DNA of 64,000 nucleotides from Bretschneidera sinensis (Eukaryota; Streptophyta; Magnoliopsida; Brassicales; Akaniaceae). This document shows positions 11,993-23,160 of this stretch, one piece after another; position 1 is the stretch's first letter; every line of letters starts with the position of its first letter. The position numbers and the translations under genes are program-made. The stretch covers positions 40,094,620 to 40,158,619 of the forward strand of contig CM043700.1 in the NCBI GenBank assembly GCA_023935145.1, written 5' to 3'. Below the pieces are notes generated by a model. That model was not told the origin of the DNA. It saw only the letters and a program-made list of their open reading frames with translations, and ran no database searches.

Positions 11993-12590
11993 AATAGTGC
12001 TAAGAAATGAGAGGTTTACTAATAGAGATTGATACTATATATGAATCTCATACAAGGATATTGGTGCATAAATAGACTAACTTTTATGATGCTAATAAAA
12101 AAAATAGTTAAAACTACATGGTAAATGCTTCATTGTGGGAAATCAAGAGAATCTTTTACTATCAACCTCTTTGCACTGTTTCAAATAATTAATACATGCA
12201 AATTAAACCAGCTTAGTGGTAATTAATTTGTTCATCCTAGTGTTTAAAGTCCCTAGCAAGCTATTACAGCCTATAAAAATTCGACTTGATTAAGCATGAT
12301 CATTTATGTTAATAGAGATCAATCATATAATGTTATGCCACTTTCATGCTTCTATAGCTGTCTGTTTTTTACTAATACATTTCATAGGTACCTTGGCACT
12401 AGATCAAGTGGCTCGGTGCCAAGATCAGCGGTGGATACCTAAACAGGATGAAATCGTGAAATCAAAAGGAAAAAAATCGATTCCAAGTTACAAAAACCCC
12501 AGTACCTAAACCAGAATATCTTCAAATCCCCAAAATACAATCAAACCAAAAAACTCTCAGCTAACCTTGCAAAAATAAAAGCAGAACCGA

Positions 12591-12675
12591 ATAAATAAAT
12601 TCCTAATACTCGTTTTCACTTCAAATAAATAAATTCCCAATACTCGTTTTCGCTTCAAATAAATAAATTCCCACT
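12591..12675. repeat. 34-bp tandem repeat, about 2.5 units
   Basis: Units begin at 12591, 12625 and 12659 with ATAAATAAATTCC...ACTCGTTTTC...TTCAA. Confidence 0.85.
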
Positions 12676-13169
12676 ATTTACACTCAAAACTAAACCTAAT
12701 ATTACATGAAAAAATGAAACTAAAATACACACACATATATAGAGAAAGAGAGAGATAGAGCTGAACTTGGAGAGAGAGAGCTGAACCTGGAGAGAGGGAG
12801 AGAGGGAGCTTGAAGTAAATGAGGTAAGTGGTTGTCGATTCCAGCCGCAGTCAATTGAGAAGTTAAAGTCGTCAATCTGGATTAAGATTGAGCTCAAATT
12901 CCTAATTTAGTTAAAATGTTAAGGTCTTTAGAGAGTGAAGTTGAAGAGGACTCGAAAGAAATTAATCAGCGATGGAAATGAGTGAAAGGTGAATGAGAGC
13001 TAAAAGAGATTATGAGAGCCAACTGCCTTTTACCATCTGATGCTTTTACAAACTAAAATATTCAACAAGCTAAGATTTATGTGGATTCTAGTTAAAGTCA
13101 GCAAGTCTAGAAGAAAAAGAGGTTGAATCGAGGGAGGGAACAGGGAGAGGGCATGTATCACTGGCTATT

Positions 13170-13706
13170 TTAACTCCTATTTTGGCACTTTAAAGTGCTG
13201 TTATATGCGAAACCTGTTGCTATTTTGGCACTTCTAAGCGTCGCAATATACTGGCACTTAAAATCGCCGGAATATGATTAAAACCCATTAAGTGTCGGAA
13301 TATGAAATGGGTTTCTGCATATTGCGGTGCTTGTAAGTGCTGCAATATGCTTGAACCCATCATATTGCGGCGCTTCCAAGAGCCAGAATATGAAATGGGT
13401 TTCGAGCATATTCCGGCGCTTAAAAGCGCCACAATATGCAGAAACCCATTTCATATTCTAGCGCTTTAAAGCGCCGGAATATGAAATGAGTTTTGATTAT
13501 ATTCCGGTACTTTTAAGAGCTGGTATATTGCGGCGCTTAGAAGCGCCAAAATAGGCAATAAGTTTCGCATATAATGGCACTTTGAAGCGTCGATATATGT
13601 TCTTTGAATATTGCGGCATTTCGAGGAAGTACCAGAAATGAAGTGCCAGTGAAATATATATTGCGGTGCGTGTATGAAGCGCCGAAGTATCATTTATCTT
13701 GTAGTG
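13170..13706. repeat. CACTA-B subterminal palindromic repeats and terminal inverted repeat
   Basis: About ten copies of a GGCGCTTnnAAGCGCC-like palindrome, often followed by GGAATATGAAATGGGTTT, crowd the last 530 bp. The terminus TCTTGTAGTG is at 13697-13706. In En/Spm the subterminal repeats are binding sites for the element's own protein. Here each unit is itself a palindrome. One larger hairpin, 13386-13458, has perfect 18-bp outer arms around a GGCGCTTAAAAGCGCC core. Confidence 0.85.
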
Positions 13707-14165
13707 AGCTCTCCCGAAAACAAATATCTATGTCATCAACCTCAAATGGTTGAACATAGTTTCCATCTGCTTCCACCATAACCATTTTGTGATTCTGCAC
13801 ATAAGAAACAAACAGTTAAGAGACATATAGTATCTAACATGCCACATGCACCTCACCATGTTAATTTGCCAATGTTCTTCCAGCAAGCTAGCTTTGACAT
13901 TTATGAACCACTTTTCCTTCTCTCTTTCTCTCTCCATCTTTGATGATCCTCCAGTTTGCACAATCTTTATTGTAGTGGGAAACATGGGATAAAATGATAA
14001 CTATCTCTGGCTTATAAAATATTACCACCACTTTATCATTATCTCCTGTCCACCACTTGACATTTTAATACTGACAACTGAAAACATCAAATAAAGTATA
14101 TACCCAAAATCACTTTTTAGTTACTTCTTTGTTTTTTTTAAATCTAAAGATAACCAGGGTATCAA
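13707..14165 (-). pseudogene. Duplicated L-ascorbate oxidase fragment (intron 4 plus start of exon 5)
   Basis: This stretch is a direct-repeat copy of 26741-27190, about 440 bp with scattered substitutions. On the minus strand, AG at 13795-13796 precedes an exon start at 13794 encoding NHKMVMVEADGNYVQPFEVDDIDI, an ascorbate oxidase motif. The exon is cut at 13706/13707 by the CACTA-B terminus. The copy keeps VEADG where the main pseudogene has VEADW. The rest of this second gene copy is not in the window. It lies about 470 bp upstream of the UGT start. Confidence 0.8.
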
Positions 14166-14545
14166 TTAATTATTTAAAAATGTTCTCTATCCAGTGATAA
14201 ATAAATTTTAAATATAAATAATTTGAAATTTGTCATCCACACAAAATATAAATGCGATTGTATTAACTGAACAATCTGGCTTTGTTCTTTTCTTAGTTTT
14301 AGCTTATAGGTTCTGATGTGTTTTTTTGTTTACTTGCTAGGCAGATGCAATAACATGTATTTACAATGTGCGTTGCTAGGTCACCATTCAACTCTTGTCA
14401 TTTATTGTGGACATATAACCATGGACCAATCAGAAACTTGCAACAGTGTTTAATCCCACCCATTACAGTGATTTTCAAAAGTAAAATAAACGGTTACTAA
14501 TTAAATTTTATGATGAAACGCATGATTATTTCTCCTACAAGACCA

Positions 14546-14556
14546 CAAATATATAT
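14546..14556 (+). promoter_or_regulatory. Probable TATA box of the UGT gene
   Basis: AAATATATATC at 14547-14557 lies about 80 nt upstream of the chosen ATG. A start site near 14580 would give a leader of about 50 nt. No other TATA-like run lies closer in the right spacing. Confidence 0.6.
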
Positions 14557-14630
14557 CACCCCCAAGCCCAACCCTATCTCTACAATTGGCTCTGTTCTTT
14601 AGCTTTTATCTAAATCTATCATTTTCAGCC

Positions 14631-16079
14631 ATGGATAGCTCAAACACAAAGCCTCATGCCGTACTACTATCTAGCCCCGGCTTGGGCCACATCATTCCCG
14701 TTGTCGAGCTCGGTAAACGCCTTGTTGATCTCCACAACTTGGACGTTACCATCCTTATCGTTGCCCCTAACACATCAACAGCAGAATCAGAAGTTATTCA
14801 ATCTGCCATGAGAGAGAATTTCGGTGACGTCATCCAACTTCCCCCAGTTGACATCTCTACCTTAGTTGATGCTGATGCTACGATGTTTACGCGCCTCTCC
14901 GTCATGATGCGCGAAATCAAGCCAACTTTCCGGTCTGCGATTTCGGCTTTGAAGTCTCCACCAACTGTTCTCATCGTTGATCTCTTTGGAACAGAAGCTT
15001 TACCGATCGCCGATGAGATCGGGATACCAAAGTACGTATACATCGCCACACATGCGTGGTTTCTTGCGCTGGTTGCCTACACTCCAACACTGGATAAGTT
15101 GGTAAAAGGAGAATATGTTGACCAAAAGGAACCTTTTCAAATTCCGGGTTGCAAACCGGTTCGACCGGAAGATGTGACCGACCCGATGCTAGATCGAACT
15201 AATCAACAGTATATTGAGTTCGTACGCCAGGGGGTTGAGATACCAATGTGTGAGGGGATTTTTGTGAACACCTGGGAGGAGTTACAGTCCACAACATTGA
15301 CAGCGTTGAGAAATGATAAGCAGTTGGGTCAGATCATTAAAGTACCGGTTTATCCGGTCGGACCGATAACGAGATCAGTTGGACCGTCCAGTTCAAAGAA
15401 TAGGTTACTTGATTGGCTTGACAAGCAACCCAATGAATCTGTGCTTTATGTATCGTTTGGGAGTGGTGGAACGCTGTCGCTAGAGCAAACGACAGAGTTG
15501 GCTTGGGGATTGAAGCTAAGCCAGCAGAGATTTATTTGGGTGGTACGTCAACCCACCGTAAAAAGTGATGGGTCCTTTTTCACCTCTGGATCCGATGGTG
15601 ATGTCGTATCGAGCTATTTGCCAGAGGGGTTCTTAGACAGGACCCACGAATTGGGATTGATAGTCCCACAATGGGCCTCTCAAGTGGACATCTTGAGCCA
15701 TCCTTCTGTAGGTGGATTTCTATCACATTGTGGTTGGAATTCAGCCTTAGAGAGTATCACTAATGGAGTGCCGATTATTGCTTGGCCATTGTACGCAGAG
15801 CAGAGAATGAATGCTACGATGCTAACAGAGGAGATTGGTGTAGCCATTCGAACGAAAGTATTGCCGTCAAAGAGAGTAGTGAGGAGAGAGGAGATAAGTA
15901 TGATGGTGAAGAAAATCATGGTGGAGAAAGAAGGGAATTCAATAAGAGCTAAAGCTAAAGAACTCAAATTCAGTGCAGAGAAAGCTTGGAGAAAAGATGG
16001 TTCCTCTTATAAAGCACTCTCTCAAGTGGTAAAAGAATGTGAGATGAGCACAGGAGGACGCAACGTGAAAACTATTTGA
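14631..16079 (+). CDS. UDP-glycosyltransferase, UGT72 family (hydroquinone/monolignol glucosyltransferase-like)
   Basis: An intronless 482-residue GT1 enzyme, the usual length for UGT72. It is expected to transfer glucose from UDP-glucose to a phenolic or phenylpropanoid hydroxyl in the cytosol. The presumed catalytic pair is His20 (in SPGLGHIIP) and Asp117 (in LIVDLFGTEALP). The donor-binding PSPG box runs from residue 348 to 391, starting WASQVDILSHPSVGGF, with HCGWNS and ending LYAEQ. The final Gln fits UDP-glucose. The box starts WASQ instead of the usual WAPQ. I chose the ATG at 14631 (context AGCCATGG) over one 45 nt upstream, because family members start a few residues before KPHAVLL. 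No stops or frameshifts are seen. UGT72 members act on coniferyl alcohol, hydroquinone and related phenolics; the acceptor here cannot be told. Confidence 0.95.
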   Translation: MDSSNTKPHAVLLSSPGLGHIIPVVELGKRLVDLHNLDVTILIVAPNTSTAESEVIQSAMRENFGDVIQLPPVDISTLVDADATMFTRLSVMMREIKPTFRSAISALKSPPTVLIVDLFGTEALPIADEIGIPKYVYIATHAWFLALVAYTPTLDKLVKGEYVDQKEPFQIPGCKPVRPEDVTDPMLDRTNQQYIEFVRQGVEIPMCEGIFVNTWEELQSTTLTALRNDKQLGQIIKVPVYPVGPITRSVGPSSSKNRLLDWLDKQPNESVLYVSFGSGGTLSLEQTTELAWGLKLSQQRFIWVVRQPTVKSDGSFFTSGSDGDVVSSYLPEGFLDRTHELGLIVPQWASQVDILSHPSVGGFLSHCGWNSALESITNGVPIIAWPLYAEQRMNATMLTEEIGVAIRTKVLPSKRVVRREEISMMVKKIMVEKEGNSIRAKAKELKFSAEKAWRKDGSSYKALSQVVKECEMSTGGRNVKTI

Positions 16080-16207
16080 TTAATGTTAAAAAAATTCTCA
16101 TCTGTTTTTGTTTGAAAAAAAATGAAGTACTCCTAGTTATTTATATACATTATAGCTAGGTGCTTTTCCCATGGAAATTCTGTTATCCATTGTTTATGTT
16201 TCCATTA

Positions 16208-16213
16208 AATAAA
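16208..16213 (+). terminator. Possible polyadenylation signal of the UGT gene
   Basis: AATAAA lies 129 nt after the stop codon, preceded by a T-rich stretch with TTTATGTTT and followed by TGCCTTTTTTTGTGG. Confidence 0.45.
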
Positions 16214-18115
16214 AATTGCCTTTTTTTGTGGTTAAAAGACATGTGTTTAAAATATATAAATGTATTTTAGAAAAAAAAATTGAAATGTGGGTAAAATATT
16301 AATTGCATGGAGGTCTAACTCGGATTAGTCTACTATCTAATTTAAGGGTTATTGATTCTTTAAATTAACCAATCAAACCAAGTTTTCATTCCTTTGATTA
16401 TGTATTTCACGTTCATTAATTACTTTCTTTGACTGGAGTTGACTATTTGGATTACCCATTATTCAAAGAGATACAATTTGTAAAGCATTGTTATATTAGT
16501 GAAAGATTTAAAGAGACAATACCTTATAATCGCTCCATACTTAAAACATGCCTGTAATGAGGAGCCCCTTGCTATCAATGAAGGACTGTGAAAAGTGTAG
16601 TGCAACTCTTGATTTTTCATTATGCTGAACCACTCTGATCCACATCCTCGCATGTTGCTCTTCCTTTAAAAGGATAACCTTGGGTATTAAGTCGGAATTA
16701 TAGAAGAGACATGAATCTTAATAAGGTACCCCACAAGGATGGATGAGGTAAAATTGACCCAATCACCCTGAGTTTTGACACTTGTAACTTTTCCCTCTCA
16801 CTTTTAAAATTGATTTGTTCCCCGTCAATTTAGAGGTGTTTCAAATTACAATCTCTTTGAATTAAGATAATATGATTACAATATAAGTTCATACTATTCC
16901 ATTACCTATACAAAAATTCACAATACTATCACAACTCACTTAAAATGATAGAAATAACTGATACATAGATCAAACAAATAATCTATGCATCATAAGAACC
17001 TGAGTCCCATAGCATCAACGGTCAAAACTTCATCAACATCCAATCTCTCTCTTGTTTTCTCTTTATCTCGTAGAACTTTCACAATCATCAATATACACAT
17101 GAAATTAACAAAAAAAAAAAAAGTTTAGATATCATCTATTTTGTGACAAAAATGTATTTTCAAAATAAATGTAAGAAAATAAACAAATTGCTTGAATGGA
17201 AGTGACAAATTTAAACTATTTCATTTTTAAGCCTAAAGGTGAGATTGATCGATTTAAAAGTGAGAGTCAATTGATACAAGTATCAAAACTCAAAAGAGAT
17301 AAGATGATATTAACATCTATTATATATGTCTCAGTGACGAGTCTGATGTAGATATACATGTGCTCGTCTGTTTTCATCTCCGGAAAACAAACGTTTAATA
17401 ATCATGCATGTGATATGCAACCTTTGCAGCTAAAAAAATTAAAATCAGTTACAGAAACAGACACCATTTTAGGCATTATTATCGTCTTTATAAGATAATT
17501 TTTTCTTTTTCCAAATTTTATCTTCTAGGTTCCTTAAGACGTGGGAAAATTGATTCTCAAAATTGAATCTAGGCACGTAAGGAATTCATGCATTAAGAAG
17601 TGTTTATGCGGAGAGAAAAAACAATTAATTCTCTTTTTCTCTCTCCCCCATAAGTGGTTTTACTTGTACATGTTTTTAGCATATCAATTTAGAACATTTA
17701 AAAATTTATCATGATCTAATAGAAATTACTTAGTGGTCCAGACATATAATCAAGAATTTATAAACCACGAGCATTTATAGCTATTGATAAAAAGAGTGAA
17801 AACAATAAAAAAAAATTCTTTCTCTCTCATTAATATAAAATTATACATATTTTTTACACATAAATTCATTTTGTGTTCGAAACACATAAGAACTTCTCCT
17901 AGTATTGTCAGCTTTGAGGAAAAGTACATAGACTAAACAGCTTTAACGTTCTTAATATATGAACTTATTTATGTAAATTAAGTAGTTTTAAAATTACCCA
18001 CATGCAATTAAATCAAGGTGAGAAGTGAAACTCTAAAAATAAATTAGCCACACAAGTATAATTTGAAGAGTGATACATCATTGATCCTAGCTAGTGATAC
18101 ATCAAATTAAGAAAT
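16214..18115. other. Intergenic, AT-rich
   Basis: No coding frame, tRNA-like fold or clear repeat was recognised. Short CT-rich and poly-A runs only. Confidence 0.6.
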
Positions 18116-18120
18116 TTTGC

Positions 18121-18287
18121 TGTTAATGTATTATAATAGCTTAGTTAGTTTAGTCCCATATTGGTTGTATATAGTTTTGCCTCTCCTATTGGCTTGTATA
18201 AATAGGATAACTCCCTTGTAAGTAAATCACACCATTCAATACAATTTTCCTCTTTGTATTGTCTCACTTCCTCTCTTAAATTCAACA
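18121..18287 (+). repeat. 5' LTR of copia element
   Basis: TGTTAATG...TTCAACA, 167 bp. It contains a TATAAATAGG promoter-like motif at about 18196-18205. Confidence 0.95.
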
Positions 18288-18300
18288 TGGTATCAAAGCC
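18288..18300 (+). other. Copia primer-binding site
   Basis: TGGTATCAAAGCC follows the LTR directly and differs by one base from the common plant TGGTATCAGAGCC site for initiator tRNA-Met. Confidence 0.9.
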
Positions 18301-18584
18301 ATAATGGTTCTCGGTATATTAAGAGTTGAGTATGCTCTGTGATTGCCACTATTAGTGGATCATTCACATCAGAAAAACTTCTAGTATATCATTTTCATAC
18401 CTATCGGGTCATCACTATAGTCGGAGTCTCGTTCTCCATCGATGTCATCTCCGCCGCCGCTCCTATTTCAGACACGCTGCTGTCATGTCAGCCCTAAAAG
18501 CCACGTCAACGCTATGTCACTGTCACATCACCCGTTGACCGCCACGTCACCGGTTTCTTGGAGGTTCACCTTCCTCTTTGCGCC

Positions 18585-19437
18585 TATGGCTGAATCGAAC
18601 TTACCTCAGGTTATTACTACTGTTCTTGATGAATCTAATTATGTTGTGTGAGCTCAAGAAATGTCTAGTTTCCTCCGTGGACGAAAATTGTGGCGTTACG
18701 TGACTGAAGATATTACTGAACCCAAGAAGAAGGACGACGAAGATGCTGACAAATATGTTGACCATTTAGAGGACTGGGATAGTAAAAATCACCAGATTCT
18801 CACATGGTTTCGTGCCACTATTATCCCAGAAATCAAACTTCAATTTGGTACACTCCATACAGCTAAAGAAGTTTGGGATCTTCTCCAACGCTGCTACACC
18901 AGGGCAGACATCTCAAATCGGTATCATCTTCTTTCCACCCTTCATAGCATGCGCCAAGAACCTGGACAAACTGTTAATAATTTTCTATCTCAGATGACTG
19001 CCGTGTGGAACCAGTTAGCTATCACTGAGCCAACTTGGGAATGCACAAAAGACGTTGATGTTCATGGAAAGTACCAAATAGAGACACGCATTATACAATT
19101 CTTGATGGGCTTGAGAGAGGAATTTGAACCTGTATGAACTTCAATCCTACACTGGGGCGCGATGCCTCCCCTAAACGACGTCCTTTCTGATCTATTCAGT
19201 GAGGAAACACGTCTTGTCACATTACAAGGATCTCATACAGATGTTGCCGTTGCAGCACCCGTTACTCTTGCCACACTAGCTACCAAGGCAAACCCATACC
19301 AAAAGCCTTTATATTGCAGGTATTGTCATTCATAAGGGCATGAATTGCTCAAATGTCATTTTCACGTGTGTAAAGTCTACAGAGAACTGAGTCACTATCT
19401 TGCAGACTACCCTAAAGTTCCATTTGGAAATTAGTCA
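18585..19437 (+). pseudogene. Copia gag, broken
   Basis: The frame reads MAESNLPQVITTVLDESNYVV, then TGA (18649-18651) where relatives have Trp, then AQEMSSFLRGRKLWRYVTEDI. This is the UBN2-type gag region, continuing to TRIIQFLMGLREEFEPV (stop at 19135). After further stops there is a zinc-knuckle relic at about 19315-19380 with spaced Cys and His codons (CRYCHS, GHELLKCHFHV). Confidence 0.85.
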
Positions 19438-19599
19438 AATGGGAACCAATATCGCTCTCGAGGCTCTACAAATTAGTTCTATTCCAAGCCAGAGAATGCT
19501 ACTACTATAGCCACTGATGCTACACCAACTTCATCCAGCTCTCCACTTGATTAGAATGGTTTCTGTACCGTTCTTATCGAGGCTCTAAATAAAACTAAT

Positions 19600-22500
19600 A
19601 ACAATATAGCCATGTTAGCTACCCCAGGTACATCCCAATGGTATTTTGATTCTGTCTGTTGCAATCACATGACTTCTGATGCCTCTATATTTTCCTCTAA
19701 AACTCGTGATAAGCATGCACCTATTATTCACACTGCCAATGAATCAAATATGTTGGTCAGCCACACTAGACATGTTGATAGTTCTCATTTGTCTCTCCCT
19801 AACACATATTTGGTTCATAATCTTACGCTTAACCTTATATCTGTTGGACAACTATGTGATCTTGGACTTGATTTACATTTTTCTTCTACTGGTTGTCGTG
19901 TGCAGGACCTTCAGATAGGAAAACTCCTTAGAACCGACCGTAAAGTTGGACGCCTCTTTGAGCTCACTCACCTCCAAGTCCCATCATCACCATTACCAAA
20001 CCAATCAGCCGCATTCATCCCAGCACTCTCACCTGTCGAATTGTGGCACTCTCGGTTAGGTCACACCTCATCCAGCCCTCTATGTTCTCTTATTTCTAGT
20101 GGTGAGTTAGGTTCATTTTAGCATGAGTATTTTCATTGTATTCATTATCAACTTGCAAAACAATCAGCTTTACCTTTTAATGAGAGTCAGTTTGTATCCC
20201 TTGCACCTTTGATTTAGTACATTCTGATGTTTGGAGGCCTTCTCCTCATGCATCAATGGGTAGTGCTCGCTATTTTGTTATATTTGTGGATGACTATTCT
20301 CGTTATACTTGGTTGTTTCTTATGAAAAGCATATCTGAACTCTTTCAAATATATTCTGATTTTTCTTCTATGGTTCAAACTCAATTCTCTTGGAATATCA
20401 AAAATTTTTGTTCAGATAATGCAATGGAATATAAAGACCGTGCTTTTCTAAACCTACTTCACAAAAATGGCACGCTCTCCCACCGCTCGTGCCCTGGAAC
20501 CTCCCAATAAAATGGATAAGCTAAACACAAACATCAACATATTATTGACACCGTTCGTGCTCTACTCATTTCGTCATTATGTCCTGAACATTTTTTGGGT
20601 GATGCTGCCTTAACCGCATTGTACACAATAAACCGTGTCCCTTCCGCTACAATCCAGAATCAGTCTCTATTCGAGTGCCTTTTCGGTAAACCTCCTGATT
20701 ACCCTGACCTCAGAGTCTTTGGTTGCGCTTGTTTTGTTCTTCTCAAACCATATGAACACAACAAATTTTAGCCAAGGGCTCATCTGTGTTGTTTCATTAG
20801 ATATGGTATTGAACATAAGGGGTATCGGTGCTGGGATTCTATTTCTAAAACTCTTTGTATATCTCGTTATATCAGTTTTTGGGAACATCAAATATTCTCT
20901 TCCTTACGGTCATTTGACATGTCAACCATCACTAACTCCAGATTCTTTACTGATCCATCTATTGAGTTATTTCCTGATAATATAGTTTCAGGTACTGTTG
21001 AGTCCACCTCAGAATCACCAGCTGATATCACCCCTTTTGTTCCTGAACCACCAGCTGATCCTACCTCTCCAGACCCAGCTCCAACTTTAGAACCATCAGC
21101 TGACCTCACCTCTCCGACTCAATCGGTCGTGCCAAACGATATTCCTATGTCTGATGAGTCTGCACCGACTCCCTCTGAGAGCCATCCTCCAGATAACCCT
21201 CGCAGATTTACTAGGGTAACTCATCGCCCTTCTCATCTTCCTGATTATCATTGTTTTTCCACTATACTTCATTTGCATGAGCCTCAATCCTATAAGGAGG
21301 CTAGTACTAATCCTTTTTGGTAGAAAGCAATAAATAAAGAACTTCAAGCCCTAGCTAAAACTCATACCCGGGATATTGTTGATCTGCCCCCTGGAAAAAC
21401 TCTTATTAGGTGCAAATGGGTGTTTAAGATCAAGACACTTTCTGATGGCTCTGTTGAATGATATAAAGCCTGAATTATTTCCAAAGGATTTGCTTAGGAA
21501 TATGGCATTGACTATAAATAGACATTTGCTCCAGTGGCGAGGATCACATCTTTCTGTACACTCCTTGCTGTCGCCACTATTCGAAGAAGGACTCTGTTTC
21601 AAATGGATGTTAAAAATACATTTCTCAATAGGGATCTTCTTGAAGAAGTCTATAAGCATACCCTTCTTAGCTTGGATGCCCCTCAAAATAAAGTTTGTTG
21701 CCTTCGTCGTGCCCTATATGGTTTGAAACAAGTTCCACGTGCCTGGTTTGCTAAATTCAGCACTACCATTCATCAGTTTGGATTCACACCGAGTGCTCAT
21801 GATTCGACTCTGTTTATCCACCATACTGCCAACGGTATTATCCTTCTTTTACTGTACGTGGATGATATGGTTATTACTGGAGATTATCTACATGGTATTT
21901 CTGAACTCAAAAAGTTTCTCAGTGGCCAATTCGAGATGAAAGATCTTGGTGTGCTCACCTATTTTCTTGGCCTCGAAGTCTCATCTAGTTCTGATGGATT
22001 TTTTCTCTCTCAGGCCAAATATGCCTCAGATCTCCTTTCTAAGGCTGAGATCACTGACCCAACCACTGCCACTACTCCTCTCAAGTCGAATGTCAGACTT
22101 ACCCTACTCGATGGTTCACCTCTTCAAGATTCCACTCTATATCACCAACTGGTTGGAAGTCTTGTATATCTTACTGTCACTCGCCCTAACATTGCCTATG
22201 TCGTTCATTTGGCCAACCAATTCTTGTCCGCTCCTCGAACCACCCATTAATCGATTGTTCTTCGCATTCTTCAGTATATCAAGGATACTTTATTTCATGG
22301 GCTTCATTTCTCAGCACAGTCTGCCCCCATCTTACAAGCCTATTCTGATGCCGATTGGGCCGGAGACCCCACCGATAGATGTTCAACCAATGGTTACTAT
22401 TTCTTTTTGGGAAATTATTTCATTTCCTTACGTAGTAAGAAACAAACTGTGGTTGCTCGCTCCAGTACTCATGCTGAATATTGTGCCATGGTTGATGCGA

Positions 22501-22808
22501 CTCAAGAACTTCTCTGGCTTCAATGGCTACTGGCTGACATGTGTATCTCTTCTCCTGCTGCCACTATCATACACTGTGACAACATGAGTGCTATTCAGAT
22601 CGCTCACAATGATGTCTTCCACGAGCATACAAAATACATCAAGAATGATTACCATTTCATCCATCATCACATTCTCCAGAATACTGTTCGTCTACAATCC
22701 GTCAGTTCAGCCAATCAGACAGCTGACATTTTTACTAGGGCTCATCCACCCAGACACTTTCACTCTCTAGTTTCCAAACTCAAGTTCACCTCCTACTTAC
22801 CGCTTTGA
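19600..22808 (+). pseudogene. Copia pol (protease, integrase, RT, RNase H), broken
   Basis: Protease: WYFDSVCCNHMT at about 19635, where the active-site D-S-G reads D-S-V. A GAG_pre-integrase motif with LWHSRLGHTS lies near 20040. Integrase (20215-20650) includes FVIFVDDYSRYTWLF and FCSDNAMEYKD, with stops at 20119, 20216 and 20507. The reverse transcriptase is shifted between frames around 21300-21600, then reads well with LYGLKQVPRAWFAKF and the intact catalytic YVDDMVITGD near 21855. RNase H (22250-22808) includes YSDADWAGDPTDR and ADIFTRA. Stops at 21321, 21459 and 22248 and several frameshifts make it non-functional. Confidence 0.9.
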
Positions 22809-22810
22809 GT

Positions 22811-22988
22811 TTGAAGGGGGATGTTAATGTATTATAATAGCTTAGTTAGTTTAGTCCCATATTGGTTGTGTATAGCTTTGCCTCTCCTATTGGCTTGTAT
22901 AAATAGGATAGCTCCCATGTAAGTAAATCACACCATTCAATACAATTCTTCTTTTTGTATTATCTAACTTCCTCTTTTAAATTCATCA
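22811..22988 (+). repeat. Polypurine tract and 3' LTR of copia element
   Basis: TTGAAGGGGGA at 22811-22821 precedes the LTR at 22822-22988, which ends TTCATCA. The final CA is kept and TTTGC follows. Confidence 0.93.
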
Positions 22989-23160
22989 TTTGCATTTAAA
23001 ACTATATCCAATTTCTATGAATTAATAAAAAAAAATATAATCTTTCTTTGTTCCATGCATATTTAATTTACACCAACATAACCTTAGTAGAATATATCCA
23101 CAAGAGATCAACTTGCACTATCTGCCAACAAAATCGTAAATCTTTATCCGATTTAGTTTT

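Larger units (their letters stand above)
10491..13169. other. CACTA-B 5' region between TNP2 and the subterminal repeats
   Basis: No convincing gene. It contains a miRNA-like hairpin (11901-11992), a 34-bp tandem repeat (12591-12675), and GA-rich runs (about 12737-12808) that could be part of the transposase leader. Short ORFs here (for example 12306-12509) have no recognisable motif. The sequence does not obviously match the corresponding 3.5 kb of CACTA-A. Confidence 0.5.
5091..13706 (-). mobile_element. CACTA (En/Spm) transposon 'CACTA-B', partial
   Basis: The right-hand end at 13706 reads TCTTGTAGTG, the inverse of the canonical CACTACAAGA terminus. Inside it are palindromic subterminal repeats (13170-13700) and a minus-strand TNP2 transposase relic (6706-10490). 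The opposite terminus is not visible. The element is broken at 5090/5091 by the gypsy LTR and presumably resumes left of the window. The 3 bp after the terminus are AGC. The host flank is an ascorbate oxidase exon. Homology with CACTA-A covers the TNP2 gene and about 230 bp downstream of it (to about 6480); 5200-6480 then diverges. Confidence 0.85.
18121..22988 (+). mobile_element. Ty1/copia retrotransposon, complete ends, coding-dead
   Basis: LTRs at both ends are 167 bp and begin TGTTAATG. The 5-bp direct repeat TTTGC flanks the element (18116-18120 and 22989-22993). A primer-binding site complementary to initiator tRNA-Met and a polypurine tract are in place. Gag, protease, integrase, reverse transcriptase and RNase H follow in copia order but are split by many stops. 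By eye the two LTRs differ at about 11 of 167 positions, indicating an old insertion. Confidence 0.95.

Noticed and set aside
12306..12509. 67-codon ORF with a hydrophobic start
   Set aside because: No known motif, and it lies within transposon DNA. Its length is within chance for this region.
13728..13985. Minus-strand 85-codon ORF and its twin at 26820-27098
   Set aside because: These ORFs read through the ascorbate oxidase exon 5/intron 4 border in the wrong frame. Their similarity is due to the DNA duplication, not to a conserved protein.
14798..15049. Minus-strand ORF inside the UGT gene, and another at 15680-15967
   Set aside because: Antisense shadows of the intact UGT frame with no motif of their own.
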